Positions 7,696-16,132 of a DNA stretch of 64,000 nucleotides are shown piece by piece. Both the position numbers and the translations under genes were made by a program. The DNA is from Desulfarculaceae bacterium (lineage in GTDB: Bacteria; Desulfobacterota; Desulfarculia; Desulfarculales; Desulfarculaceae). How positions within the stretch are numbered: position 1 is the first letter of the stretch; each line of letters opens with the position of its first letter. A model generated the notes under the pieces. The model searched no databases, was not told where the DNA came from, and saw only the letters and a list, made by a program, of their open reading frames with translations. The DNA lies in contig JAIPDO010000012.1 in assembly GCA_021737645.1 (NCBI GenBank), positions 18,022 to 82,021 of the forward strand. Direction: 5' to 3'.

Positions 7696-8769
7696 TTGAC
7701 CAACGCCCAATTGGACACGCCGGTCTTGATCCTTGGTGGCGGAGTGGCCGGGTTGGCCGCGGCGGTGGACCTGGCCCGCCGTGGTGTGGCCGCCACCCTG
7801 ATAGAGCGGGAGCCCCGCCTGGGGGGGAGGGCTTCCCAGTTCTGTTGCAAGGCCACCGAAGCCTGCGCCCGCTGCGGGGCCTGCCGTTTGGGCGAGTTGC
7901 TCGCCCAGGCCGCCCAACTGCCGCAAATCACCATTTATACCGCGGCCTTGGCCGTGGCGGCCCAGCCCCAAAACGACGGCTGGCAGGTGGATCTGGCTCC
8001 CCAACCCGGCGGCGAGATCGGCCCCGGTGCGGGCCGTCCCCTGCGCGAGCGCACCACTTTGAACACCCAGGCGGTGATCCTGGCGGTGGGCGGCGGGGCC
8101 TTCAATCCGGCGGGCAAGACCCGTTTTGGCCACGGCCGGGTCCAGGGGGTGTTCAGCGCCCTGGAACTGGAGGCCATGCTGTCCCAAGGGGCCTTGGGAC
8201 CGGATGGCCTGGCTCCGGCCAAGGTGGCTTTCATCCAGTGCGTGGGCAGCCGCGACGCCTCGTTGGGCCGCTTATGGTGCTCCAGGGTCTGTTGCGGCTA
8301 CGCCTTGCGCATGGGCCGGGTCATCCGCAAGCTGTTGCCCGATAGCGAGGTCACCTTCTTCCATATGGATGTCCAGGACTACGGACGGGCCTGGGAGGAC
8401 GAGTTGCCCCTGATGCGCCATCAGATGCGCTTCGTCAGGGCCATGCCCGGCGAGGTGACCGCCGGGGACGGCGGGCCCCAGGTGACCTACGCCCTGGCCG
8501 GAGAGCAGGCCCAAAAAGAGGGCTTCGACCTGGTGGTGCTTTCGGTGGGCCTGGGGCCGCCCAACGGGGCCTCGGCCCTGGGCGAGCTTTTCGGCGCGGC
8601 CAAGGACGATGACGGATTTTTGACCGCCGATGGTGGCCCCGCCGGGGTGTTCGTGGCTGGGGCGGCGGCTGGTCCCCGGTCCCTGAACGAGTCCATAGTG
8701 CACGCGGGGCTGGCCGCTTCGGCGGCGGCGGTGCGGGTGGCCTCTCTCACGGAGGCGCGCCATGGCTAA
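7696..8769 (+). CDS. HdrA/QmoA-like FAD-dependent oxidoreductase
   Basis: The 357-residue product from TTG at 7696 has GAGGA in front of it; the frame is open further upstream, but no better ribosome-binding site appears there. The FAD loop ILGGGVAGLAAAVDLARRG is at the very N-terminus, followed by a cysteine group (CCKATEACARCGACR) like the one that ligates a [4Fe-4S] cluster in HdrA and QmoA. FIQCVGSRD in the middle is a hallmark of HdrA-type proteins. The family carries electrons between FAD and iron-sulfur clusters in soluble heterodisulfide-reductase complexes. The stop overlaps the start of the next gene by eight bases. It is the first gene of a six-gene Hdr-like cluster. Confidence 0.85.
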   Translation: MTNAQLDTPVLILGGGVAGLAAAVDLARRGVAATLIEREPRLGGRASQFCCKATEACARCGACRLGELLAQAAQLPQITIYTAALAVAAQPQNDGWQVDLAPQPGGEIGPGAGRPLRERTTLNTQAVILAVGGGAFNPAGKTRFGHGRVQGVFSALELEAMLSQGALGPDGLAPAKVAFIQCVGSRDASLGRLWCSRVCCGYALRMGRVIRKLLPDSEVTFFHMDVQDYGRAWEDELPLMRHQMRFVRAMPGEVTAGDGGPQVTYALAGEQAQKEGFDLVVLSVGLGPPNGASALGELFGAAKDDDGFLTADGGPAGVFVAGAAAGPRSLNESIVHAGLAASAAAVRVASLTEARHG

Positions 8770-10618
8770 GCTCAGCTTGCTTTGGGTGGACACGCCTGGC
8801 CTGGAAGACCTGGACCCGGCGCTGGTGGCCAAGGCCGCCGGAATGGCCCTGGACCAGGGCGGCCTGCTGGAAGCGGCGGTGGTGACCACCTCCCAGGAGC
8901 AGGCCCCTGCTGCGGTGCGTCAGCGTTTGATGGGACTGCCGGTGGCTTGGCTGGAACTGGCCGCCGAGGTGGGCGGCGGACCTGAGGCCCATCGCCTGGC
9001 CAGGGCGGCGGTGGCGGTGTCGCGCGCCGCCGGGCGGGCGGCCAAGGGCACCCTGCCTCCGGTGTATGCCCCCCAGCCCGCCCAGAGCGTGCTGGTGGCC
9101 GGGGCTGGCTACAGCGCCCTGGCCGCGGCCTGGGAAGCGGCGGCCATGGGCCATCCGGTCACCCTGGCCACGCCTTTTGACTCGGTTGACCAGGCCGGGG
9201 CCGACGACGACCCCGAGGCGGTGAGCCTGTTGGCCGCCCAGCTACCCGCCCAGGTGGACCTGGCCCCCAATAGCGAACTGACCCGCCTCACCGGCGCGGC
9301 GGGCGGTTTCAACGCCTGGCTTTCCACCAACGGCGACGCGCCCCAGACCTACGGCGCGGTGTTCCTGGCCCCGTCCGGCGAACTGGTCGTGGGCTGCGAG
9401 GTGGACGGCCTGGACCCGGCGCTGTGCCGGCCGGTAAGTGGGCTCAACCCCGAGGACTTTGCCGGGCCTGAGGACGGCTGGCTGCATGTGGCGGTTTTGG
9501 CCGGCACCGCCGAGGCCGTTCCATCCTATAGCTTCAGCGCCGCCATGCAGGCGGCCCTGGCCCTGGCCGAGAGGCCCAAGGTGCAGGTGAGCCTGCTGTT
9601 CTCCGAGGCGCGAGTGGCCGCGCCCGGCGGGGAGAAGCTCTTCCGCGATTGCCGCGAGGCCGGGGTTCTGGCCGTGCGGGTGGGGCCGGGCAAGCTGGAG
9701 GTGCGCCAGGGCGGCCGCGAACTGGCCTGGGCCGACCCCCTGCTGGGCGAGGAGCTGGAGTTGGCCCCGGCGGCCATTGTCTTGGCCGAGCAGGCCACGG
9801 CTGCCAGGCCCGCCTGGCTGGACAATGACCTGCTAGTCAAACCCTGGGACGAGCTGGTTCCCGACAACCCCCGCCTGGCCGGGGGGCGCACCAGCCGCAC
9901 CGGGCTGTTCATCACCGGCGCCCTCAGGGGCACCTCCCCAGGCGAAGCCCGCCGGGACGAGGCCGCTTCCGCCGCCGCGGCCATGCACCAGGCGCTCACC
10001 GGCAAGGTGGTGCCCATGCCCGCGGTGCGCGACAACTTTTGCGCCAGCTGCCTTACCTGCGTACGCACCTGCCCCCACGGGGTGCCCCGTTACACAGTGG
10101 ACCACATCCAGTGCGCCCCGGCCGGTTGCGTGGCCTGCGGGGCCTGCGCGGCGGAGTGCCCGGCCGAGGCCATAGCCCCGCCTAGCTGGGGCAACCCGGA
10201 GATGTTCTCCAGCCTGGAGTGGGGCCTGGCCCTGGCCCCGGAGCCCAAGATGGTGCTTTTCGCCTGCGCCGCCTCGGGCATGCCCGCCGTGACTTCTCTC
10301 TCGGCCCAGGGCCACCAGTGGCCCGCCGGTCTGGTGATCTACCCCCTGGTATGCGCCGCGCGCATGAGCCAGCTACTTTTGCTGCGTGCCCTGGAAATGG
10401 GAGCCCAGCGGGTGCTGGTGGCGGGCTGCCATCCCGGCAACTGCCGCTCGATCACCGGCAACCACAAGGCCATGGCCAAGATCGCCTCCTTGAGCGGCGA
10501 ATTGGCCGCTTTGGGCCTGCCAACCGACGCCCTGGAGTTTCTGCCTCTGGCCAGCAACCAGACCAGGGAGCTGGCCTCGGCGGTGCGGGCCATGGCCCAA
10601 AAGGCGGGGGAGGAATAA
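8762..10618 (+). CDS. QmoB-like HdrA-MvhD fusion protein
   Basis: The 618-residue product has an HdrA-like region up to about 415. Two [4Fe-4S] motifs follow (CASCLTCVRTCPHG and CVACGACAAECPAEA, about 423-475), then a C-terminal MvhD domain (about 494-618) with FACAASG, CHPGNCR and the expected spacing. MvhD couples Hdr proteins to hydrogenase or other partners. The nucleotide-binding loop is unusual: it reads GAGYSALAA where GxGxxG is expected, and the cysteine group of HdrA is missing from the N-terminal half. The FAD site may therefore be weak or lost. Same order and architecture as qmoB at 49881-52109. Confidence 0.85.
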   Translation: MAKLSLLWVDTPGLEDLDPALVAKAAGMALDQGGLLEAAVVTTSQEQAPAAVRQRLMGLPVAWLELAAEVGGGPEAHRLARAAVAVSRAAGRAAKGTLPPVYAPQPAQSVLVAGAGYSALAAAWEAAAMGHPVTLATPFDSVDQAGADDDPEAVSLLAAQLPAQVDLAPNSELTRLTGAAGGFNAWLSTNGDAPQTYGAVFLAPSGELVVGCEVDGLDPALCRPVSGLNPEDFAGPEDGWLHVAVLAGTAEAVPSYSFSAAMQAALALAERPKVQVSLLFSEARVAAPGGEKLFRDCREAGVLAVRVGPGKLEVRQGGRELAWADPLLGEELELAPAAIVLAEQATAARPAWLDNDLLVKPWDELVPDNPRLAGGRTSRTGLFITGALRGTSPGEARRDEAASAAAAMHQALTGKVVPMPAVRDNFCASCLTCVRTCPHGVPRYTVDHIQCAPAGCVACGACAAECPAEAIAPPSWGNPEMFSSLEWGLALAPEPKMVLFACAASGMPAVTSLSAQGHQWPAGLVIYPLVCAARMSQLLLLRALEMGAQRVLVAGCHPGNCRSITGNHKAMAKIASLSGELAALGLPTDALEFLPLASNQTRELASAVRAMAQKAGEE

Positions 10619-10620
10619 CC

Positions 10621-11118
10621 ATGCGGCTCAACGACTGCGATCCCGGCTTCAAGCATGAAGTGGCCGCCGAGCCCGGCGGGGCGGGCATCCGCGCCTGCTT
10701 CGCCTGCGCCGCGTGCAGCGCCCGCTGTCCGGTGGGGGCCAACCGCCCGGCCTACGACCCCCGCCGCATCATCCGCCTGACCCTTTTGGGCAGGCGCGAG
10801 GAGGTCTTGGCCTCGCCGCTGATCTGGTTGTGCTCCTCCTGCTACTCCTGCGGCGAGGTGTGCCCCCAGCAGGTGCGCTTCACCGAGGTGCTCACCGCCA
10901 TCAAGAACATCGCCGCCCGTGAAGGCCACGCCCCGCCCTCGGCCAAGATAACCGCCGAGCTTTTGGCCAAGCAGGGCCGTTTGCTGGAGGTCACCGATTT
11001 CGAGAACGACAAGCGCTCCGGCCTGGGGCTGCCCCCGGTACAGCAGCGCCCCGAAGACTTCCAGGCCATCCTGGGCCTGAAGCCCAGTGAGGGCGAGGCC
11101 GGGGAGGAGCCGCGATGA
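10621..11118 (+). CDS. HdrC-like iron-sulfur protein
   Basis: A 165-residue protein starts two bases after the preceding stop codon. Two ferredoxin-type cluster motifs are present, CFACAACSARCPVG and CSSCYSCGEVCPQQ, the second with the extra spacing typical of HdrC. HdrC passes electrons from HdrA to the catalytic subunit HdrB. There is no membrane domain, unlike classical QmoC. The stop overlaps the start of the HdrB-like gene by four bases (ATGA), a sign of equal expression. Confidence 0.85.
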   Translation: MRLNDCDPGFKHEVAAEPGGAGIRACFACAACSARCPVGANRPAYDPRRIIRLTLLGRREEVLASPLIWLCSSCYSCGEVCPQQVRFTEVLTAIKNIAAREGHAPPSAKITAELLAKQGRLLEVTDFENDKRSGLGLPPVQQRPEDFQAILGLKPSEGEAGEEPR

Positions 11119-11990
11119 AGGCGTTGTTGTTTTTGGGCTGCACCGTGCCGGTGCGCAATCTCAACTACGAGCTCAGCGCCCGCAAGGTGTGCGAAGTCCT
11201 GGGCGTGGAGCTGGTGGACGACCAGTCCCTGGCCTGCTGCGGTTACCCCCTCAAGGGCACCGACCAGGCCCACGCCCTGACCATCGCCGCCAGGGCCCTG
11301 GCCCAGGCTAGGGCCCACGGCCTGCCCCTGGTGGCTTTGTGCTCGGCCTGCGCCGGCACCCTGGCCGAGGCGGAGCATCACCTGGCCCACCACCCCGAGG
11401 CGGCCAAGCGGGTCAACGCCGAGCTGGCCCCCCTGGGCCTGGAATACGCGCCCGGCGTGCGGGTGACCCATCTGGTGCGCTATCTCTTGGAAGATGTGGG
11501 ACTGGAGGCCATCCGGGCCAAGATGACCCGCGACCTCAGCGAGTTCACCTTCGCCCCCCACTATGGCTGTCACTACCTGAAGCCCGCCGAAATCATCGGC
11601 GGCCCGGACGACCCCGAGGCCCCCACCAGCATGGGCGAGCTTATCGAGGCCACCGGGGCCAAGGTGGATAACTACCCCCGGCTCAAGGACTGCTGCGGGG
11701 GCGGGGTGCTGGGGGCGGATGAAGACCTGGCCGGGTCCCTGGCCGGGGCCAAGCTGGCCGAGCTTAACGCCCGGGAAGTGACCGCCATGGTCTTGGTGTG
11801 CCCCTTCTGCAACGTGATGTACGAGGGCCAGCAAAAGGCCATCGCCAAGCGCATGGAAACCAAATTCAAGGTGCCGGTGGTGTACCTGACTCAGGTGCTG
11901 GGCCTGGGCCTGGGTCTCACACCCGACGAGTTGGGCTTCAAGCTGAACCGGGCCAAACCCAAGGCTCTGTTGGCCGCTTTTAAGAGCTAG
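11115..11990 (+). CDS. HdrB-like protein with two CCG domains
   Basis: This 291-residue protein has the duplicated cysteine-rich CCG module of HdrB: first GCTVP, LACCGYPL and CSACAGT; second HYGCHYLK, DCCGGG and CPFCN. In methanogen HdrB these cysteines hold two noncubane [4Fe-4S] clusters that reduce a disulfide. It completes a QmoA-QmoB-HdrC-HdrB set and is followed after 108 bases by a lipoyl-carrier gene. A disulfide on lipoamide or another small thiol is a reasonable but unproven substrate. Confidence 0.85.
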   Translation: MKALLFLGCTVPVRNLNYELSARKVCEVLGVELVDDQSLACCGYPLKGTDQAHALTIAARALAQARAHGLPLVALCSACAGTLAEAEHHLAHHPEAAKRVNAELAPLGLEYAPGVRVTHLVRYLLEDVGLEAIRAKMTRDLSEFTFAPHYGCHYLKPAEIIGGPDDPEAPTSMGELIEATGAKVDNYPRLKDCCGGGVLGADEDLAGSLAGAKLAELNAREVTAMVLVCPFCNVMYEGQQKAIAKRMETKFKVPVVYLTQVLGLGLGLTPDELGFKLNRAKPKALLAAFKS

Positions 11991-12098
11991 GCGGGTGGCG
12001 CGGCCGGGGCTATTCTATAAGAAAAAACTTTTGCCGAATACGGGCTGTTAAACGACTTAATGACACCCCTACGGGGGTTGGCGAGGAGGATGGCGTCC

Positions 12099-12527
12099 AT
12101 GGAAATAGGCGGCTATAATTTTCCCGACGATCTCTACTACGACCAAAACCATTACTGGGCCAAGGTGGAGGACGGCGTGGTGATCATGGGCACCACCGAC
12201 CTCACCCAAAAGCTGGCCGGGGAAATCACCTTTGTGGACGTGCCCGAAGAGGACGACGAGGTGACCCAGGGCAAGCCCTTCGGCTCCATCGAGAGCGGCA
12301 AGTGGGTGGGCCGGGTATACGCCGTGGTCTCCGGCGAGGTGGCCGAGGGCAACGAGGAGTTGGAGGACGAGCCGGAGCTGATCAACTCCGACTGCTACGG
12401 CCAGGGCTGGATCTGCAAGATCACCCCCAGCGACCTGACCGGCGACCTGTCCAAGCTGATGCAGGGCGAAGCCTACAAACAGTGGGTGAGCGCCGAGATC
12501 GAGAAGGCGGAAAAGGACCAGGCTTAG
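12099..12527 (+). CDS. GcvH-like lipoyl carrier protein
   Basis: A 142-residue protein matches the glycine-cleavage H protein fold. The lipoylation site is recognisable as IESGKW, where the lysine aligns with the ESVKA lysine of GcvH, followed by YAVVSGEVAEGNEEL. I chose the ATG at 12099 because GAGGAGG lies eight bases ahead of it; an ATG at 12090 is possible. No other glycine-cleavage gene is nearby. Its place directly behind hdrB and ahead of a flavin/Fe-S oxidoreductase recalls the lipoate-binding proteins of sulfur-oxidising sHdr systems, so a carrier role for this Hdr-like complex is my preferred inference. Confidence 0.8.
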   Translation: MEIGGYNFPDDLYYDQNHYWAKVEDGVVIMGTTDLTQKLAGEITFVDVPEEDDEVTQGKPFGSIESGKWVGRVYAVVSGEVAEGNEELEDEPELINSDCYGQGWICKITPSDLTGDLSKLMQGEAYKQWVSAEIEKAEKDQA

Positions 12528-12629
12528 GGGCTAAGAGTGCACGCCTCTTGGCCATATCGATATTGTTTCGCAGCCATGGGGAGCCGGGGCCTTTGGCCCC
12601 GCACCTATGGCCCGGATAGGTTCGCCAAA

Positions 12630-12666
12630 GGCGGGGAGGGCGTTTGCGCCCTCCCCGCCGGTTTTT
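12630..12666 (+). terminator. Intrinsic terminator after the lipoyl-carrier gene
   Basis: A perfect 13-base-pair stem (GGCGGGGAGGGCG against CGCCCTCCCCGCC) with loop TTTG is followed by GGTTTTT. It ends only about 15 bases before the ribosome-binding site of the next gene. The oxidoreductase is therefore either fed by read-through or has its own transcript. Confidence 0.8.
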
Positions 12667-12694
12667 GGCGCGGGCTGGGATAGGAGGAAGAATC

Positions 12695-15283
12695 ATGGAT
12701 ATCAACCAAAGACTTGCCGAGATCGTGGGACAGGAGAACCTAATCACCAACCAGGCCGACTGTCAGGCCTACAGCCGGGACATGTCGGTGCACATGGCCC
12801 CGCCCCAGGTGATGGTATTCGCCGAGACCACCGAGCAGGTAAGCGAGATTCTGGCCGCCTGTCACCAGGCCGAGGTGCCGGTGATCGCCCGCGGCGGCGG
12901 CACCAGCGTAACCGGCGCGGCCCTGGCTCCCAAGGGCGGGGTGCTGCTGAACCTCATCCGCATGAATAAAATCCTGGAGATCAACCTGCCCGACCACTAC
13001 GCCAGGGTGCAGTGCGGGGTGGTCTGCGGGGCGCTAAACGCGGCGGTGGCCGAAAAAGGCTTCTTCTTCCCGCCGGATCCGGGCAGCGCGGGCATCGCCA
13101 CCATCGGCGGCATGATCAGCACCAACGCCAGCGGCATCCGGGCGGTGAAGTACGGCACCACCAAGGACTACGTAATGGCGCTGAAGGTGGTCTTGGCCGA
13201 CGGCCGCATCCTGGACACCGGTTCCAAGGCCCCCAAGACCTCCAGCGGCTACAACCTGTCCCAGCTTTTCTGCGCTTCGGAGGGCACCCTGGGGGTGGTC
13301 ACCGAAGCCACCATGAAGATTCTGCCCGCCCCGGCCTACGCCATCAGCGCCCGTCTGGAGTTTCCGGACATTCAGAGCGCCGGTGACGCGGTCACCGAGA
13401 TGCTCACCACCGGCGTGCCCATCGCCACCTGCGAGATTCTGGACAACATCTCCATCGCGGTGCTGGCCAAGGCCATCGACCTGAAGGTGGACGAGGGCGT
13501 GGGCTGCATGATCATGCTGGAGTTGGACGGTCACAAAACGGCGGTTCAGGACTACGTGAAGCAGGTGGACGCCATCGCGGCCAAGCACGGCATCTTAAAC
13601 GCCAAGTGGACCGACGACCCGGTGGAAAAGGCTCCCCTGTGGGAGGCCCGCCACCGCCTGGTCCCGGCCATGAGCCGCCTCAAGCCCGGCTATCGCCTGG
13701 TGCCCCTGATGGAAGACTTCGGGGTGCCCATGACCAAGATCCCCGAGACCATCCGCCAAATTCAGGCCATCGGCGAAAAACACGGCTTCCCCATCGCCAC
13801 CTTCGGCCACATCGGCGACGGCAACTTGCACGCCACCTTTATCATGGATGTGAAAAAGGCCGACGAGTGGGACGCGGTGAAAAAGATCGTGCTGGAGTTC
13901 GTGGAACTGACTGCCTCCATGGAAGGCACCATGAGCGCCGAGCACGGCCTGGGCATGGCCAAGTCGCCGGTGATAATGGCCGAGCTGGGGGCCACCGGCA
14001 TGGAGGTGATGCAGACCATCAAGGACGCCCTGGACCCCAAGGACATCCTGAACCCCGGCAAGATGGGCCTCCGGGATTCCATCGATGACGTGTACGACAC
14101 CAGCGGCTTCGAGCCGTTGCGCACCGGCTCCCTGGACGTGGCCAGCTTCGGCGAGGTGGACAACGAGATAGTGGCCTGCATCCAGTGCGGCTTCTGCCGC
14201 CTGGGCTGCCCCACCTACGCCCAGACCGACCTGGAGTCCATGAACGCCAAGGGCCGCATCACCCTGGCCTTCAGCCTTTTGTCCGGGCAGATGGAGCCCT
14301 CGGCGGACATGGCCGAGCGCCTGTACAAGTGCATGCTTTGCCTCAACTGCAAGTACACCTGCCCGGCCCAGATCAACGTGGCCTCCGTGGTACAGGCCGC
14401 CCGCCAACGCCTGGTGGAAAAGGGCTTCCTGCCCGAGATATTCGTCAAGCTCATGAGCGACATGGTCGAGGCGGGCAACCCCTTCAGCATGCCCCGGGAC
14501 ACCCGCACCGACTCCTATCCCGTGGGCTACGAGGCCAAGCCGGGGGCGGACACCATGCTGCACCTGGGCTGCGTGGCCTCCTACCAGGACGTGAAGATCA
14601 TCCCCGCGGTTATGAAGATTCTGGACGCGGCGGGCATCGACTTCACCACCCTGGGCAAGGATGAGAACTGCTGCGGCTACCTGGCCTATCTGGTGGGGGA
14701 CATGGACACCTTCCACACCGTGGCCGCGGCCAACGACAAGATTTTCAAGGAACAGGGCGTGGGCACCCTGCTCACCACCTGCGCGGGCTGCTACAAAACC
14801 TTTGAGGACGTCTATCCCCACCAGGGGCACGGTGACGGCTACAAGCCCGAGCATGTGGTATTCCTCTTGGAGCGGCTCATCAACGAGGGCAAGCTGAACT
14901 TCAAGGACGACGGCAAGCCCATGAAGGCCATCTACCACGATCCCTGCGACCTGGGCCGTCACCTGGGGGTGTACGAGCCGCCGCGAGAAGTGATCAAGGC
15001 CCTACCCGGGGTGGATCTCTTGGAATTCCCCCAGAACCGCACCCTGGCCAAGTGCTGCGGCGGCGGCGGCGGGGTAAAGGCCTTTGCCAACGAGCTGGGC
15101 GGGGACATCGCCTTTGAGCGCATCAAGGCGGCCATCGCCCAGGGGGCGGACACCGTGGTCAGCGCCTGCCCCTCCTGCAAGAACTCCCTGAACCAGGCCG
15201 CGGCCCGGGCCCGCAAAGAGAAGCTGGGCAAGGTCAAGGTCCTGGACATCACCGAGCTGGTGGCCTCGCGCCTGGCCAAATAG
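12695..15283 (+). CDS. FAD-linked oxidase / Fe-S protein fusion (GlcD-GlcF type, D-lactate dehydrogenase-like)
   Basis: An 879-residue fusion from an ATG behind TAGGAGGA. The N-terminal half is a GlcD-type FAD oxidase: VIARGGGTSVTGAAL binds FAD, and FGHIGDGNLHATF and MSAEHGLG belong to the C-terminal cap. Two ferredoxin motifs follow at about 494 and 545 (CIQCGFCRLGCPT, CMLCLNCKYTCPA), then a GlcF/HdrD-like pair of CCG modules (about 622-862: NCCGYL, CAGCYK, KCCGGGGG, CPSCKN). Relatives oxidise D-lactate, glycolate or other 2-hydroxyacids and pass electrons to Fe-S partners. The Hdr-like operon directly upstream is the likely acceptor. The substrate is not readable from sequence. Confidence 0.9.
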   Translation: MDINQRLAEIVGQENLITNQADCQAYSRDMSVHMAPPQVMVFAETTEQVSEILAACHQAEVPVIARGGGTSVTGAALAPKGGVLLNLIRMNKILEINLPDHYARVQCGVVCGALNAAVAEKGFFFPPDPGSAGIATIGGMISTNASGIRAVKYGTTKDYVMALKVVLADGRILDTGSKAPKTSSGYNLSQLFCASEGTLGVVTEATMKILPAPAYAISARLEFPDIQSAGDAVTEMLTTGVPIATCEILDNISIAVLAKAIDLKVDEGVGCMIMLELDGHKTAVQDYVKQVDAIAAKHGILNAKWTDDPVEKAPLWEARHRLVPAMSRLKPGYRLVPLMEDFGVPMTKIPETIRQIQAIGEKHGFPIATFGHIGDGNLHATFIMDVKKADEWDAVKKIVLEFVELTASMEGTMSAEHGLGMAKSPVIMAELGATGMEVMQTIKDALDPKDILNPGKMGLRDSIDDVYDTSGFEPLRTGSLDVASFGEVDNEIVACIQCGFCRLGCPTYAQTDLESMNAKGRITLAFSLLSGQMEPSADMAERLYKCMLCLNCKYTCPAQINVASVVQAARQRLVEKGFLPEIFVKLMSDMVEAGNPFSMPRDTRTDSYPVGYEAKPGADTMLHLGCVASYQDVKIIPAVMKILDAAGIDFTTLGKDENCCGYLAYLVGDMDTFHTVAAANDKIFKEQGVGTLLTTCAGCYKTFEDVYPHQGHGDGYKPEHVVFLLERLINEGKLNFKDDGKPMKAIYHDPCDLGRHLGVYEPPREVIKALPGVDLLEFPQNRTLAKCCGGGGGVKAFANELGGDIAFERIKAAIAQGADTVVSACPSCKNSLNQAAARARKEKLGKVKVLDITELVASRLAK

Positions 15284-15305
15284 CCTAATAAACCGCCCTT
15301 GCCTG

Positions 15306-15346
15306 GGGGCCGTCCGGCGTTTGTCGCCGGTCGGCCCCTTTTTTTT
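15306..15346 (+). terminator. Intrinsic terminator after the FAD/Fe-S oxidoreductase
   Basis: GGGGCCG-T-CCGGCG pairs with CGCCGG-T-CGGCCCC around a short loop, one T-T mismatch in a long stem, and is followed by eight T residues. It begins about 22 bases after the stop codon. Confidence 0.85.
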
Positions 15347-15504
15347 GCTACGGTATCTAGCCAACGCCTTTCGGTAGGTTTGGGGGGGCATGTTCGGTCC
15401 GGGGGGATCAAGCCTCTGAATTGAATGAATATTTTAGTCGGCACCATCCGGCGTCGCTTTTGCACGGTTGTGGCCTGCCCACGTTGGGGGCAGGGGGGAC
15501 ATTG

Positions 15505-15912
15505 GTGCGGCAAGTGGTTGTGGTTTGGTTTTTACTGGCGGGTTTGGTGCTGACGCCCGCCTGCCTGGGCAAGGTGGCTTCCCGGCCGCCGGGTCAGGGG
15601 CCTTTTTTGGCCTCCGGCCCCTGTCTGTCTTACCAGGGGAGCCAGGGGTGGTTGTGGGGCCTGGCCGGAGGGTTGGTCCTGGGGCTGGCATTGGCCCTGG
15701 GCATGCGCTGGTGGCGGGTGTCTCGTGCCAGGCGGGCCGGTGCGGGCGGCTTGGTCCTGGGCAACCTGGAGTCCCTGCAAGGGGCCCTGGCCCTGGTGGA
15801 GCAGGTGTTCACCGGCTACCAGCGAAGCATGAAGGTGGTGGATTTCGAGCAATGGGTGGCCAAACGCAAAAAGAAAAAACCGGACAAGCGAAACGAGTCG
15901 CCGGAATTTTAG
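15505..15912 (+). CDS. Membrane-anchored hypothetical protein
   Basis: The 135-residue product from GTG at 15505 is preceded by AGGGGGGA. The N-terminus is a hydrophobic signal-like segment ending near LTPACLG, which could be a lipoprotein-type cysteine. A second membrane segment follows (WLWGLAGGLVLGLALALG), then a basic cytoplasmic tail ending with KRKKKKPDK. A TTG one codon upstream is equally possible. I do not recognise a family. It stands alone between a terminator and a repeat element. Confidence 0.55.
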   Translation: MRQVVVVWFLLAGLVLTPACLGKVASRPPGQGPFLASGPCLSYQGSQGWLWGLAGGLVLGLALALGMRWWRVSRARRAGAGGLVLGNLESLQGALALVEQVFTGYQRSMKVVDFEQWVAKRKKKKPDKRNESPEF

Positions 15913-16009
15913 CCTCGAAGCATTTCCCAAGCCGGACGACTTGCTAAATTCTAGTTCTGGCGATGTGCCTTGAATATCCTTTTTCGCAGGCCATCATCCG
16001 AGCCCGATA

Positions 16010-16132
16010 GCGGCACAGCCAGGCGGCGGCGGGCAAGGCATTCAGCGAGTGAAAGCCGCAGGCGTAGCCTTAGCTACGTCGAGGCTTGAGCGATGCTGAT
16101 AACGCAGCCCCTCGTTGTCTGGCGCAGCCGCC
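16010..16132 (-). repeat. Intergenic inverted-repeat element, copy 2 (inverted)
   Basis: On the minus strand this 123-base copy starts GGCGGCTGCGCCAGAC and ends GCCTGGCTGTGCCGC, with GCTGCGTT, GCATCGCT and GCCTTGCC at matching places to copy 1. The central hairpin differs in sequence (CGTAGC TAAG GCTACG) but keeps pairing. It abuts the stop codon of the MFS gene. Confidence 0.7.

Noticed and set aside
12060..12098. An earlier start for the lipoyl-carrier gene
   Set aside because: The GAGGAGG site points to the ATG at 12099 and the extra residues do not align with the H-protein fold.
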